Source: Heligmosomoides polygyrus polygyrus
Taxonomy: Eukaryota > Nematoda > Chromadorea > Rhabditida > Heligmosomidae
Direction: 5' to 3'
DNA: 64,000 nt
Assembly: GCA_947396885.1 (NCBI GenBank)
Contig: OX377203.1
Location: 1,984,001 to 2,048,000 of the forward strand
Shown: in pieces, positions 19,623 to 30,304 of the stretch
Position numbering within the stretch: position 1 is the stretch's first letter
How the letters are laid out: each line of letters starts with the position of its first letter
The notes under the pieces: model-generated
Told to the model about the DNA's origin: nothing
Seen by the model: only the letters and a program-made list of their open reading frames with translations
Databases searched by the model: none
Made by a program: the position numbers and the translations under genes

Positions 19623-19869
19623 GACCCTTCCCTTGTTAGAGTCCAGTGGCTCAGACAAGAAGAAGAGGAGGGTTTGCCTTTAGATGGTGGCTTCTTCTTT
19701 TTCTTTCTTGAAAGAATTAGCAGCAACGGCTTGGTTGCTCTCAGCATAATAGAATTTGCCTCGCTTCCACACCTAGCACACAAGCTCTGCTCGGAATGAT
19801 GTCATTGGCACAATTTTTCGAATCGTCAGAATCTGTTTCACGTACTGTATCTTCGGATCTTGAGTTTGT

Positions 19870-20690
19870 ATTGCATATTTTCTCGTCCAGTTGGACACTT
19901 TTCAAACCAAATTGAACACTCTTCTAAGCTGTCCTATGAACTTTGAAATCAAACCGAATTCTTCCAAATTTAGATAACTTCTACAGTAAAATAGAGACTC
20001 TCCAAAAATGTTGAAATAATTTTTCTTCGAGGAAAATTTTAGTATAACATTCTTTGAAGTTTTAATTCATCTACCCAATAAGTAAACACATTGTTGGAAA
20101 TTTTATAAAAATTTTATTTTTTGAGAAAAGACAATGATTTAAAAACAATGATTTTGAAGAACGGGAAAGCGGCTATGTTCTGCTGCCAAAACGGAGATTG
20201 CGCCATGCGTTCGTCCGAAGCTATGCGATTTTTATTCGATTGATAGCAAAATTTCTGTTTAAATGCAGTTTCACGCCTGCAGACAGGTGCAAATTAAAGA
20301 GTGTAAAAAAACACCCAAATATCCTAATTTTCTTGTTGCATGTAAGCAGTATTTACACTATCAATCAAATAAACATTGCGACTTGCTTTTCGAGTTCATG
20401 GCGCAATCCAGCCTTTTAGTGCACTGAATGATAGTTGTCTTGCTACGCCTTAAAACAAATTTTATTTTATTTTTCTCAAAAAACAAATTTTTAACAATTA
20501 TTACTCACCGTAGGGCTGGTGAATTAAAAAGTTCAAAAAAAGTTGAAGAAAATATTTTTTGAACAAAAAAAAATTATTCTAATCATCTTAGTGAGTCTGT
20601 AATTTAACTTGCCTGAAGGGCATTTTGACTTGGAAGAGTTCGCTTTGATTGTAAAGGTCTTAGGCTAGCCCAATAGAGTGTCCGACATGA
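19870..20690. mobile_element. Foldback element, second large copy
   Basis: The left arm (about 19875-20160: TGGACACTTTTC, GAGACTCTCCAAAAATG, TTGAAATAATTTTTCTTCGA) and the right arm (about 20440-20690, other strand) match each other and the 16.06-16.89-kb element. The centre 20190-20430 is itself inverted. GATTGCGCCATGCGTTCG with TCGATTGATAG faces CTATCAATCAAATAAAC with TTCATGGCGCAATCC. ORF 20198-20419 covers this centre and is not a gene. Confidence 0.7.
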
Positions 20691-20760
20691 AAATGGTGTA
20701 TTAGGTTGTGGTTGTGTATCTTTCCAGCTACTCAGTTTCTTTTACCGACCGACAGCGAAC

Positions 20761-20782
20761 CTCAAACACGGGTAACTAAACC
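20761..20782 (-). repeat. SL1-like sequence (diverged)
   Basis: 19 of 22 bases agree with SL1 (GGTTTAGTTACCC, then GTGTTTGAG). It is followed by GTTCGCTGTCGGTCGG. Confidence 0.6.
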
Positions 20783-21030
20783 GTTTTTTTCTACGAGAAC
20801 TTGACGTTCCAGACTTTTGTGGCGCTCCTAGGAGGTCACTTTGGAACGGTTTTCCATCCTTAACCATTCTTCAGCTGTCCAAAGTTCAAACCAAGCTTTC
20901 CTTCCTCTGCCATAACTTTTCTACAAACTGTCATTACACCCCTGTGTCTCCTCAAAAATCTCCGAAAACGACAAAATATTTCCCGTTTCAGTGCTTCTAT
21001 ATAGAATGACACGGTTAGGTGGAGTTGTTA

Positions 21031-21163
21031 GGCCTGTTTATACTTCATCGCGGCGCGACGCGACGCCACGTATAGTGGCCGTATTGATTGCGTGACGCGA
21101 CCGATCAATTTGGCCTTATTGCGTGTCCATCGCATCGCGCTGCGTCGAAGTATAAACGAGGCC
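21031..21163. mobile_element. PIF/Harbinger-like palindromic MITE, copy 1
   Basis: This is a 133-bp near-palindrome. The left end is GGCCTGTTTATACTTCATCG and the right end (other strand) GGCCTCGTTTATACTTCGAC. It has the same length and layout as the copy at 49306-49438. Flanking triplets are TTA and ATA. The Harbinger-type assignment rests on the TIR start and the 3-bp flanks. Confidence 0.65.
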
Positions 21164-21547
21164 ATAGAGCGCCTTGATAAGCGAGAGTAAGCACCCGAAA
21201 AGCTCCACTCAGTCCCTGTTTTCGCCAGAATTCCAGAATAAAGCCGAATATGAAAATATTGATTTTTCGGATCGTTCAAAATTTCCAATACTAGTTGCTA
21301 ATGTGGACTGCATCGGGAGACGATGACAAATGAGAATGACAAGCAATCAGATCTTCAACCGAACCAGCCCCCTCTAGGTGATGTGGTTCGTTGGCCCTCC
21401 CTTGTAGGCCACATTAACGACCAGAGGTCTAAATGCTTCGAACCACGATCAGCAATGAAGTCCGCCACGTTGAAAGCTGACCCTTATTGACGACGATAAC
21501 TAGGAAGTCGAAAAGCCACGTGGGGAGAACGCCGACCAACAACAGAC

Positions 21548-21569
21548 CTCAAACTTGGGTAACTAAACC
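21548..21569 (-). repeat. SL1-like sequence (one mismatch)
   Basis: 21 of 22 bases match SL1 (A to G at base 7). The downstream bases GTCTGTTGTTGGTCGG resemble those behind the copy at 20761-20782 (GTTCGCTGTCGGTCGG). These two therefore form a family different from the 17.5-kb pair. Confidence 0.75.
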
Positions 21570-21764
21570 GTTTTCTTTATTTTAAAATCAACAGCAAAAA
21601 AAAGAACAAATCGGCCGTTGATGAAGTTGTTGAAGCAAGACCACCCTAGAGACAATATTGACAGACAGAAGAAGCAAAATGGCAACATAGAAATCATTCA
21701 AAATACTTGAATATTTATGCGAAAAAATTTCTATTTAGATACGCACCGGGGAGGGTTACAAGGA

Positions 21765-21975
21765 TAAAAGTCGGAGTTACTCAATTTTTTACGACAATAA
21801 AGTAAGAAATTTTAAATAAAAACCGAATAAAAATATTAAAAATATAAATAATTTAAAAGTAGTGAGAGGAATAAAGGATAGGGATAGGAGTTGGTGTTGG
21901 TCAATATTATGTGAGACACGCCACGTATTCTTCTTCTACGGAATATCGTAGAGGCCAAATCTTTCAAATGTTTAC
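21765..21975 (-). mobile_element. Interrupted SINE tail
   Basis: GGATAAAAGTCGGAGTTACT at 21770 and GACACGCCACGTATTCTTCT with ACGGAATATCGTAGAGGCC at 21917-21958 are tail parts in reverse orientation. They are separated by about 110 bp of A-rich sequence. Confidence 0.6.
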
Positions 21976-21984
21976 CTTCTGCAA

Positions 21985-22060
21985 ATGTAATAAATAAATA
22001 AATAAATAAGTGAATAGATAAATAAGTGAATAAATAAATAAATAAATAAATAAATAAACA
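21985..22060 (+). repeat. AAAT-rich microsatellite
   Basis: (AAAT)n interrupted by AAGTGAAT and TAGA units. Confidence 0.9.
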
Positions 22061-22189
22061 ATGACTTGCAAAAAGCATGCGAAAAGGCAATGCAGAATAT
22101 AAATCATAAGAAAAGGTGGACATTGAAAGAAGTAGAGAAAGGTTTAAAATGTTAATTTTTTATTTTCAATTTTTTCCTTTTTCTTTTTT

Positions 22190-22224
22190 TCCATTTTTAA
22201 ATATAAAAATAATAAATAAATAGA

Positions 22225-22263
<39 letters not shown>

Positions 22264-22450
22264 ATATATTTTTTAAATGTAAAATTTTATAAATAAATAA
22301 AAAATTAAATAAATAAATATAAATTTTTTAAATAAAAAATTTTATAAATAAATAAAAATTAAATAAATAAAATAAATAAAATAAATTAATAAATAAAAAA
22401 ATATAAAATAAATTTTTTAAATATAAAAATTTTCCTTTTTTAAATATAAA
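22190..22450. repeat. Long AAAT/AT-rich simple repeat
   Basis: (AAAT)n and TTTAAATATAAAAAT blocks, without coding potential. Confidence 0.9.
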
Positions 22451-22534
22451 AGGTTCGTTTCGTCACTTTATCCTTCTAAGGAAAGTTTGGTGTCGACTCT
22501 ATGGCCACGGATGAACAAAGGACATGGATGGCCT

Positions 22535-22730
22535 GGGTCCATGTCGGCAATGTGGGCAGCATTGTGAGATGAAGACGCGTCTGCCAATCAGGGAGCATCT
22601 AATAAGCTTAGAAGTCAGAGAGGGCGTATATAGACCGTGACTGGCGTGTCGGGTCGGTGTACTGATTGGTTAGGACCGGCTGGGTGGTGAGTTCCCATCT
22701 CCTAGTGCTGTCCACATTCGCGACATCGTC
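22535..22730. mobile_element. MITE-1 copy
   Basis: The left end GTCGGCAATGTGGGCAGCAT and the right end (other strand) CGATGTCGCGAATGTGGACA are inverted copies of the MITE-1 terminal sequence. Length is about 190 bp. Confidence 0.7.
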
Positions 22731-22789
22731 CGGGAGAAACTCCTACATGGCAAGGAAGAGGTATTCTGGCACGAGCAGGGAATCACTCA

Positions 22790-22930
22790 GTAACGATGGT
22801 TTTTCAAGAAGAATAACAAGAACAAGGAGAAAGAAGAGGACGACGTTGGCGAGGAAAATCAGAGAGAGAAAGGCTCGCAGAACAGGAGCAAAGAATGAAG
22901 AAGGCGAAGATGAATGAAAGAGGAAGAAAC
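22790..22930 (+). repeat. Purine-rich tract
   Basis: About 135 bp is strongly biased to A and G on the plus strand. The overlapping ORF 22666-22917 with many Arg/Lys codons is a result of this bias. Confidence 0.7.
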
Positions 22931-23934
22931 AAGCCGTTTCTGTGATCGTCGAGCCCTAGTCCTGAAATAGAAGGTGCAGCAGCTCGCCCTCCTCTGCCTA
23001 AACTAATTATGTATGCCCTTTCTGCTAGCGTTTCAGCAATGATGTGCGGTCACGAGAGGAACAGGAACACGTTCGTGATGATGAGAATCAAGGGCTCATG
23101 AAGGTCAATACCTTGTTATCAAACAGCGAAAAAGCTGAAAGCATGGCGTATACCAAGCAGGACCACCGCAATGCTTTTAACTTCGGAAGAAGCACATAGA
23201 GCGCCAGCGAGAAGTAGCAGCTGGATACGGGCTTCTAATTAGACAGGCGCGGACGCGTGTCGTGACGCAAATGTCAATTAGGTATGAACGGACAGACGGA
23301 CGGACGGACGGACAGATATATGCACAGATGAAACGCCTCATTGACACCTTGCACTTTCGGAGAGGGAACGGCAGGATTCGTACGTCATTAGCGGATGCGA
23401 ACAGGCCGCTGAAGGTCGTTCGGTTGCCATAGTAGAGGGTAGTAGCTCGATGAGTCTTGTTGCGCTTGAAGATCCTTCAACTCCGCGCCGACGACACCCG
23501 AACGAGGTTACGCCTAACGCGGCAGTGAATCCACGAAATCAGCTCACTCATAAGCCGATTCGTCGCTGTGATTTCTGGCCTTGATGGACGTCAAAACAGC
23601 AGTTCGAAGTAGGTGATACTCGTAGATGTTGCAGTGAGATTGTCGATGATCTGGTCATGTTGAGACTTCGGCCAGGTAGAACTCCTAAGGGTCTGGCCGA
23701 AGGGTTGCGCCATGCACAAGCAGCCCAGCTTCATCGTGGAAGCGATTGAAGAAGTAGCAGACTCCGACACAGGAGTCTTGAAGTGCCGTGATGAGTGAAG
23801 TGCCGTGAAGCGCCGTGATGGCTGTTTCCTTGCGGGTGCCGTGATTATAGCCTGTAGGACAAGCACCACTGATTGTTACGTCCTAATGGGCGGACCTAGC
23901 TATGTCCTTGGAATGCGCCATGCACTCTACAACT
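22931..23934. other. Unassigned; contains (ACGG)n
   Basis: A short ACGG/GACG microsatellite lies at 23288-23313. GTGAAGTGCCGTGA-type short repeats occur at 23775-23820. A SINE-tail scrap (GGAATGCGCCATGCACTCTAC) lies at 23911-23932. No gene was recognised. Confidence 0.4.
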
Positions 23935-24576
23935 AGACGATGATGATGGTGGTAGTCTGAAGGGCTGCCCAAGAATATGTCCCCTGTGAGTAGAGGACAA
24001 ACCAGTGAAGATATTGCACTGAATGTGTACGGTCTGATTGTGTCCTAGGGCAATTCTGGCCCACATTGGTAAATCGTCTTCTAGCCAAGGAGTGCTGCAG
24101 CGGACGAAAGAGGTGGTAGTCACTGGGCGCACAGTCTGGGCTGAAAGGTGGATGAGTTAGACGTTCCCAGCCAAAGGCTCCGATTTCTTGAAGAGTATGG
24201 TTTGCCGCATGTGGTCTGGCGTAATCCAGCTGAAAGATAATGCCATTCCTGAAGAGCTGTCGGAACCGATTCTGGCGGAGTTCAGCCTGCACGCGGTCAA
24301 ATTGGGAAGAGTAGACTTCGGCATCAATGCTGGGTCCACTCCCGTTGAGTTCCCAGAAGATAACACCTTCTGGACATCACCAAACGGTGAGCATCACCTT
24401 CTTCTGTTGGGCGTCAGGCTTAAGCATTGGTACCGGTTTCTGTTTTGCTCTAAGCCACTGGTTAAAACACAGTGGAATCCACTTTTCATCACGTGTTACC
24501 AATCGGCAGTTGCTAAGGAGTACGGCAGGGAGACACGATTTCTCCCCAGCTATTCACATCGGAACTCTAGGATGCC
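23935..24576 (-). pseudogene. Mariner transposase, catalytic half
   Basis: One minus-strand frame runs from about 24570 to 23935 with a single stop (TGA at 24377-24379). It shows VTRDEKW (first Asp), the KKVMLTVW block (the stop falls just after it), GVIFWELN, QFDRVQAELRQ, IIFQLDYARPH (second Asp) and HPPFSPDCAPSDYHLF (third Asp). Thirty-four residues separate the second and third Asp, the DD34D spacing of mariners. The N-terminal DNA-binding part is missing. Sequence switches at 24576-24577 to an RTE fragment on the other strand. Confidence 0.88.
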
Positions 24577-24722
24577 ATGAAGGACTTGAACTGGGACGTC
24601 AAAGGCTACCTCATGGACGGTAAACGGATCAGCAACTTTCGCTTCGCCGACGATATTGTTCTCATCTCTACCAGCACGGCAGAAGTCGAGGAAATGCTGA
24701 ACGAGCTCAGTGTGGGAAGGAG
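24577..24722 (+). pseudogene. RTE-type LINE, reverse transcriptase core fragment
   Basis: The frame starts MKDLNWDVKGYLMDGKRISN and goes on FRFADDIVLIS, then STAEVEEMLNEL. F-A-D-D is the catalytic motif of reverse transcriptases. LNWDxKGxxxDGKxxSxxRFADDIVLIS is as I recall it from RTE-type elements. Only about 48 residues remain, and the copy runs straight into a polypurine tract. Confidence 0.85.
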
Positions 24723-25090
24723 GCTCAAAGAAGAAACGGAAGAGGAAAAGGAAGGGGAAAGGAAGAGGGAAAGGCAGAGGGGAAGGCAGAGGAATAGAAG
24801 AAGGAAAAAGAATAACAAGAAGAGGCAGAAGAAGATGGGATAGAAGAAGGACGACCTAAGCCGAAAAAGGCAGAAAAACGAAGAAGAAAAGGTAGAGGAA
24901 GATGGATAAGAAAAGAAAAAGAATACGATGACTGATGGGTTAGGAATAAGCACAAGAACAAAAAGAAAGAGAAAGAGGGCAAATGAAGAAGCCGAGCGAG
25001 AGGAGTACGACGAACAAGACGAAGAAGAAGGCGAAGAAACAGAAACAAAAGAAGGAAGAATGAGGCGAAGAAGAGTATGAAGATATTCAG
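24720..25090 (+). repeat. Long polypurine tract
   Basis: About 370 bp is mostly GAA/GGA/AAG with few pyrimidines. ORFs rich in Lys/Arg/Glu on this strand and Ser/Phe/Leu on the other are composition artefacts. Confidence 0.9.
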
Positions 25091-25164
25091 TAGCGAGCTG
25101 AAGGTTCTTGTATTCTGCATCTGAGGTGCACCAGCCATAGGATGAGGGAGCAACGTCAGCGCTA

Positions 25165-25450
25165 AATAGTCCCTATATGAGATGTCCTATGTATTCGTTT
25201 GTTATCCCAGGGGCAACTTCAAGATATATTTGGCCTATCCAACAACTTGTGATGTTCAGAGGCCTTTCAGAAAGATGAAGTCGGTCCTTATACGTAGAAG
25301 ATGTGTTTGAAACCATTCATCGACCTTGGAAGGATGGAATGCTTGTCTGCCCTGGGCGGGAACCGAAGCTGAAAACGATTCGGGTACATAGGAGTGCCCA
25401 TTCCCTCCTCGTCACCTATAGATTATGGTGGCCTGTCGACGAGCAGATGT
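25165..25450 (-). mobile_element. Diverged SINE copy (family B head)
   Basis: Reverse-orientation landmarks are ATATTTGGCCTATCC, GGAAGGATGGAATGCTTG, CCCTGGGCGGGAACC and AACGATTCGGGT. They match the order in the 10.5- and 37.7-kb copies. Confidence 0.55.
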
Positions 25451-25799
25451 AGTATAGGCTGGAAGGCTTCACTGCTAGTCATTCGTTCGAATAAGCTGCT
25501 CCAACTCTTATTGGACCACCTGCGAGCTTACTTCCTTCGAATACATGCTGAAGTTCAATGGAGCGGCAGCACTTTAAGGAGAGTTGGAGCAAACTTTGAG
25601 AGTCGTTACGACAGGGATTTTTTTTACAAAGAGAGGTAAAGGATGTGAAAGCTGGAGCCAGGCAGAAGCACGCTAAGGCTACATGAATATGTAGAGAAGA
25701 GCCTTTCTCAAAAGCTGTGCTCGGTGATGAGGTTGGAAAAAAGTTTTATGAGATGGTTTGCACACAACGTGCCAGATACGGGGTGGAAATCGACGATGG

Positions 25800-26745
25800 A
25801 GGAGGGAAGACGTTCAAAACCTGATAGATGAAGCCATACCTCTCGTGGACTTCTTCATTTTCATAGGAGTTTGGTAAAGGTCCTTGCGTTTGACATTTAC
25901 CGTACTCCTAGGAGTCCGTACCGTATCCCTTTAGGGTGCTAAGGAAGCTGATAGGAGTTGTAGGCTAGGTATAGCTTACTCCAGCTCGACAACTGACAGC
26001 TGGACGACGTATGTACCTAGGGATCCTGGTGCCAGTGGTGTAGCTTTCCTCCACTTGCTAAACTGAAGACGAGGCTTGACTTAATGGAATTTTCTGCCAA
26101 AGGGCAAGAGAAGCCGAGAAAAAACCGGCAGACAAAGGGTTCTGGCTATGGAGTCTGGGAAGGACAAGCCTACTGAGGACATTAAAGCCTTCAAGCCTCG
26201 AAAGGAAGAGCCGAAATGACCGGTAGAACGAGCATGACAGGGCTATTACCTTGTCACCCGACGATAGAGGAGGGAAGATGTTCAAAAGCTGATAATATGA
26301 AGCCATACTTATCGTGGACTCCTTCATTTTCATAGGAATTCGGTAAAGGTCCTTGCGTTTGACATTTACCGTACTCCTAGGAGTCCGTACCGTATCCCTT
26401 TAGGGTGCTAAGGAAGCTGATAGGAGTTGTAGGCTAGGTATAGCTTACTCCAGCTCGACAACTGACAGCTGGACGACGTATGTACCTAGGGATCCTGGTG
26501 CCAGTGGTGTAGCTTCCCTCCACTTGCGCTAAACTAAAGAACGAGGCTTGACTTAATGGAATTTTCTGCCAAAGGGCAAGAGAAGCCGGGAAAAACCGGC
26601 AGACAAGAGGTTCTGGCTATGGAGTCAGGGAAAGACAAGCCTATTGGGTATAGCTAACTCCGGTATTGGGGACATTTAAAGCCCTCAAGCCTCGAAAGGA
26701 AGAACTGAAATGACAGGTAGAACGAGCGTGACAGGGCTATTACGT
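25800..26745 (+). repeat. Tandem duplication, two ~470-bp units
   Basis: Unit 1 (about 25801-26268) and unit 2 (about 26269-26745) are nearly identical. Both run from GGAGGGAAGA through TTTACCGTACTCCTAGGAGT, GACAGCTGGACGACGTATGT, ATGGAATTTTCTGCCAAAGG and GAACGAGC to GGGCTATTAC. A few small indels separate them. No recognised coding content. Confidence 0.9.
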
Positions 26746-26749
26746 TGTC

Positions 26750-27295
26750 ACCTGAGCATGAAGCCGAAGCTCCCTTGACCGTCCTTCTGGTGACGGCTTC
26801 AAGGTTCCATGCTTCCTCAGCTGAAGAAACAGCGATGCAGATGGACGAGAGCTTCAAAAAAGGAAACGGCACGCTCTCAGGCGCTCCGTGGCTGGCCGTC
26901 GGCTGTTCGTCGCGTTGTGGATATGATTCAGGCGAAAACAAATAATTCCTCAGCAGGTCGTGTGTGGTTGAGTGTGCAAACTCCGCCGGCCACGCTAAGA
27001 GACGCAGCGATCCTCAGGGACCCGGCGGAATCGACACATGATGAACGGCCCGTGTCGATGGCGCTGCCGCCAGCCCACACCGCCTTTGTGTCCCGGCTAC
27101 CTTTGGGAGCGGCTGGATGAGGAGGAGCTCCAGAGTTGGGAACGACCAGACTGCTGCTGGGCGCGTCCGAAAAAGCGTCTGAGCCACTTAGACTTAGAAG
27201 GAAGACTTGTCGGGCGGCGCGCGAGGCTCGAGAAGCGGTTCTTTGACGCTTCTGCTCATCAAAAAGTGTGCGGTTCGAAGCGACGAGCGATGGAC
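26750..27295 (+). other. GC-richer unassigned stretch with ORFs
   Basis: The overlapping plus-strand ORFs 26809-27120 (103 codons) and 27038-27397 (119 codons) cover a locally GC-rich stretch. I see no domain and no clear splice sites. An exon is possible but the alternate frames look equally open. Confidence 0.25.
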
Positions 27296-27299
27296 GACG

Positions 27300-28190
27300 G
27301 CATTTGGGCAGGTCCTTCGGGAATCGTTACTGTTGGGAGGGAGAGATCAGCCGGGGGAGCGGACCTCTTTGAGGGCCCTATTATGGAATCTTTATGAAGA
27401 AATTTGATCCCGTTCTGTACAAGGGCTGGTGCATCCGTTCGTCCGTTGATCTGTATGTTCGTCCACGCAAAAATAATAACCGATGGACATTTTCATAGTA
27501 TCTACCTCTGCTCCTCCTCATATGCGATGACACTTATGTATGGCAGGCCCAACGAGAATCGTTACTGTAATTACAGCTTCACTAAGTTTTCTATTTCTAT
27601 ATTTATAGCTATTTTTAAATTTTTCTAATATTGTTACCCATATTTTACGTGCATTAATTTATTTTCAATAATTCGTACAAAAATATTTATTAATAATATA
27701 TTTATATTTAGTAATTTGCTTAATAATTTATTTTTTATTAAAAAATGGTTATTATTACGACTTTTCGTTACGAGCAAAACTCTAGCACCAGGCAGGACTC
27801 GAACCCGACCTCCCCCACCATCTGTTTATATGAATCGCTACTGTTGGCGAGAAGGTAAATAGGGGTGGGATGCGATTTGAGGGGTGTCTTACCTAAGTGT
27901 GAAGTTAATGAAGAAATCTGATGTTATTCTATACAAGAGAGTTTGTGCGTCCGCCAGTCCATGTGTTCGTCCGCGCGAAATAAATGGCCGATGGGCAGCT
28001 TCATAGTGTGTGGCTCTGGGATGACATTTGGCCAGACCCGCAGAGAATCGTTACTGTTGGGAAGGAGAGAACAGCCGGCGAAGGGAACGCTCTTTGAGGG
28101 ATTTCCTACTCCTCTACTGGTACGTTGATCTGTATGTTCGACCGCGCAAAAATAATGGCCGATCGACGGCTTCGTAGTGTGCAGGCCCAG
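27300..28190 (+). repeat. Three direct repeats interrupted by AT-rich DNA
   Basis: The block GAATCGTTACTGTTGGGA, GAGA-CAGCCG, TTTGAGGG, GTTGATCTGTATGTTCG and CGCAAAAATAATGGCCGAT occurs around 27320-27555, 27830-28030 and 28030-28185, with internal gaps. An AT-rich segment and a tRNA-like repeat (27560-27850) sit between copies 1 and 2. Confidence 0.65.
27775..27850 (-). mobile_element. SINE family D, head region
   Basis: On the minus strand there is a perfect box B (GGGTTCGAGTCC) followed by TGCCTGGTGCTAGAGTTTTG. The same GGTTCGAGTCCC plus GAGTTTTGATCGCAAC arrangement is found at 37.1, 54.6 and 58.8 kb. Confidence 0.6.
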
Positions 28191-28254
28191 CTCCCGATGG
28201 AGCGTCTTCTCAGAAATGGAGCAATATCAAATGACCGCTCTTCAGAAGTTAATG

Positions 28255-28345
28255 AACGAAGGACGGCGTTAATTAATAGCTTCTGGAGTGCGCCATGCAT
28301 TCTATCTCCTCATGATGTCATAGAAGCAAATTGGATACGTAACCC
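28255..28345 (-). mobile_element. SINE tail fragment
   Basis: GGACGGCGTTAATTAATAGC and GAGTGCGCCATGCATTCTAT are the reversed SINE tail. Confidence 0.7.
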
Positions 28346-28454
28346 ATTCCTATTCCTCGATCGATATTATTGACTCTTCTCAGATTAATCAACTGACAAT
28401 GGGTGACCAACACACAAATATGAAGATCAGTGACTAGGAATCACAACAAAAAAG

Positions 28455-28565
28455 AGTTCATGTCGCGTAGATGGGCAGCATTGGGGGGTGGCAGCGCGCC
28501 AGCCAATCATAACCAAGCAAAGGGCCCGCCGAACAGACGCCATCCAATCACTGGACCGTGGAAAC
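28455..28565 (+). mobile_element. MITE-1 fragment
   Basis: CATGTCGCGTAGATGGGCAG, CATTGGGGGGTGG and CGCCAGCCAATCATAACC match the left half of MITE-1. No right end was found. Confidence 0.6.
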
Positions 28566-28569
28566 ATGA

Positions 28570-29211
28570 CATTATTGTCGTCGATGAGGTAGTATTCATA
28601 ACGGACTAGTGCTCAGTCGGCTCTGTTGTTCTGCTATAGATTTAAGACACGCAATGAACCCTTGAGTTCAACATCAGTGCAGTCGTAAGGATGTGGAACT
28701 ACAGTAGACCTCGCTTCTGGGCAGTGGGGTTGTCAATGGACATGAGGTAAGCGCCCGCAGGTTGGCATCAGCTCACTCGTCGGGCTCGCTCCCTAACAAA
28801 GGAGAAATCTAATTCCATTGAGTGACAGGAATTTATGGAGTTAACTACAAAGATTCACCTCAACTAGAAGTCGTCATGGAAAAGTGAAACGCAACGGTAA
28901 CCATGTAATGAATAAGCTCGGACCAGATCCCATAGTAGAAAGTCCAACTTGATGGAATCGAGCTGAGCGCGCTCGGCCCGCTTTCTCGTGCAAGTGCGAA
29001 GCGTTTTTGGCCACGAAAGTACTCGCACTCTGCGCCAAGTGATGCTCATTAATAGCCGTGATAATGCGAGCGGAAATCTCATTTCGGATGCAGCCGATAG
29101 AAGGAAATCGACGAGGAGACAAAGCAAGGGGCCGAAAGCGTCTCGGACGCCGAGAAGAGCGACGGGCTTTCCCTTAATAGTTTCTACCCCATATCTCATG
29201 CCAAAGGGCAT
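28570..29211. other. Unassigned, ORFs on both strands
   Basis: 28864-29211 is open in two minus frames and one plus frame. The minus frame 29122-28874 reads evenly (AINEHHLAQSASTFVAKNAS), but I cannot place it in a family. It may be a remnant of an unknown element. Confidence 0.3.
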
Positions 29212-29310
29212 ATGGTAGCTCAGTCGGAGGTGGCGCCTACCAAATCGACAACGTTCTTGGCTCAGGTTTCCTTCCTAGACTAGCAAAGGCCTCCATTCTT
29301 CCAAAATTGT
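29212..29310 (+). mobile_element. SINE head fragment
   Basis: ATGGTAGCTCAGTCGGAGGT is a box A, followed by TTGGCTCAGGTTTCCTTCC where box B belongs. It breaks off after CCTCCATTCTTCC. Confidence 0.6.
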
Positions 29311-29344
29311 TGAATCAATATCAGAATAGGGGTAGATGGTCTCA

Positions 29345-29975
29345 TTCACCTGTGTCACCTGTCGTCCCGTTGGTCATCAAGTTGCTCGAGCGGGCGCCAG
29401 CAGCGTCTCCATTCGTCCCTCACTCGTGCCAGAGTGCTCCAATGGATCCTCCTCGCTCGAGGGACACGAAGAGCGTCATATCGGTCGTTCAGGGCTTTCA
29501 CAAAGAAGTCCGACCAACGCGTTGGTGGGCGTCCTGGTGTTTTCATGACATCCCGCGGAATCCAGTCGGTGACGGCTCTCGTCCAGCGGGTGTCTGCGAA
29601 GCGCATTACGTGGCCGGCCCACCTAATTTTCGACAACCTGGCCCACGCGACAGCGTCTCTGATCTTCGAACGTCGGCGAAGCCCGGAACTACAGAGGCCT
29701 TCTCTCACTTGCGTGAGTCGTGTCATTCCGAGCATCGTCCTCTCAATTCCACGCTGATCGCGTGTTCATCCTGCTTTCGTATAGCCCAGGTCTCTGAGGC
29801 GTATGTTGGGGCAGGAAGAGCAGTGGAGTGGAATAGGTGGGCACGGAGTCGGACGTTCTTCGCCTTCTTCGCGACTTCTTCGACGCTCTTGAAAGCTCCC
29901 CAAGCCTCTCATTCCCTCCTGCTCAGCTCCGACGCTATGTCGTCTGCCATATTGACTACAGATGATTTAAGTTGA
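29345..29975 (-). pseudogene. RTE-type LINE, C-terminal reverse transcriptase and 3' end
   Basis: Minus-strand frames give the longest RTE piece in the window. Visible in order are [105 protein letters not shown] and [20 protein letters not shown]. Two in-frame stops lie upstream of 29735. Behind the last codon the 3' end reads GGTGACACAGGTGAATGAG, a short tandem motif shared with the other copies. It has no active-site region and is inactive. Confidence 0.9.
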
Positions 29976-30002
29976 TTATTTAAAGGATTTGATGGTCTAC
30001 TA

Positions 30003-30165
30003 TGTGCAGTAAGATTGCGCATTCGTGCCTTCCTGGGAAAAATAAAAGCGATCACACCAGAACGAACATTATTTTTAGCTGCATAACGTCAGGTAGACAG
30101 CATTTACACCATCAATCGAGTAAGCCTTGCAATGTACTGACGGGTGCACGGCACGATCTCTCCAC
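30003..30165. repeat. Foldback-family centre
   Basis: AAGATTGCGCATTCGTGCC faces ACCATCAATCGAGTAAGCC and GTGCACGGCACGATCTC, the inverted layout seen in the centre of the 20-kb foldback element. Confidence 0.55.
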
Positions 30166-30304
30166 AAGAAAAATCGCTTGCACCGGAGCACTTCAGAACG
30201 ATGCATCTACAACACTGTTTTAGGCTAAAGAATAGGGATTCTATGCTCGTATAGTAGGTGTACATACTTCTTCTCAAGGCACTTTGTATTAGAGTTTTTA
30301 AAGT

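Noticed and set aside
20198..20419. 73-codon ORF as a small gene
   Set aside because: It coincides with the inverted-repeat centre of a foldback element present in several copies.
24606..25153. Lys/Glu-rich or Ser/Phe-rich ORFs
   Set aside because: They are products of the polypurine tract and overlap in several frames.
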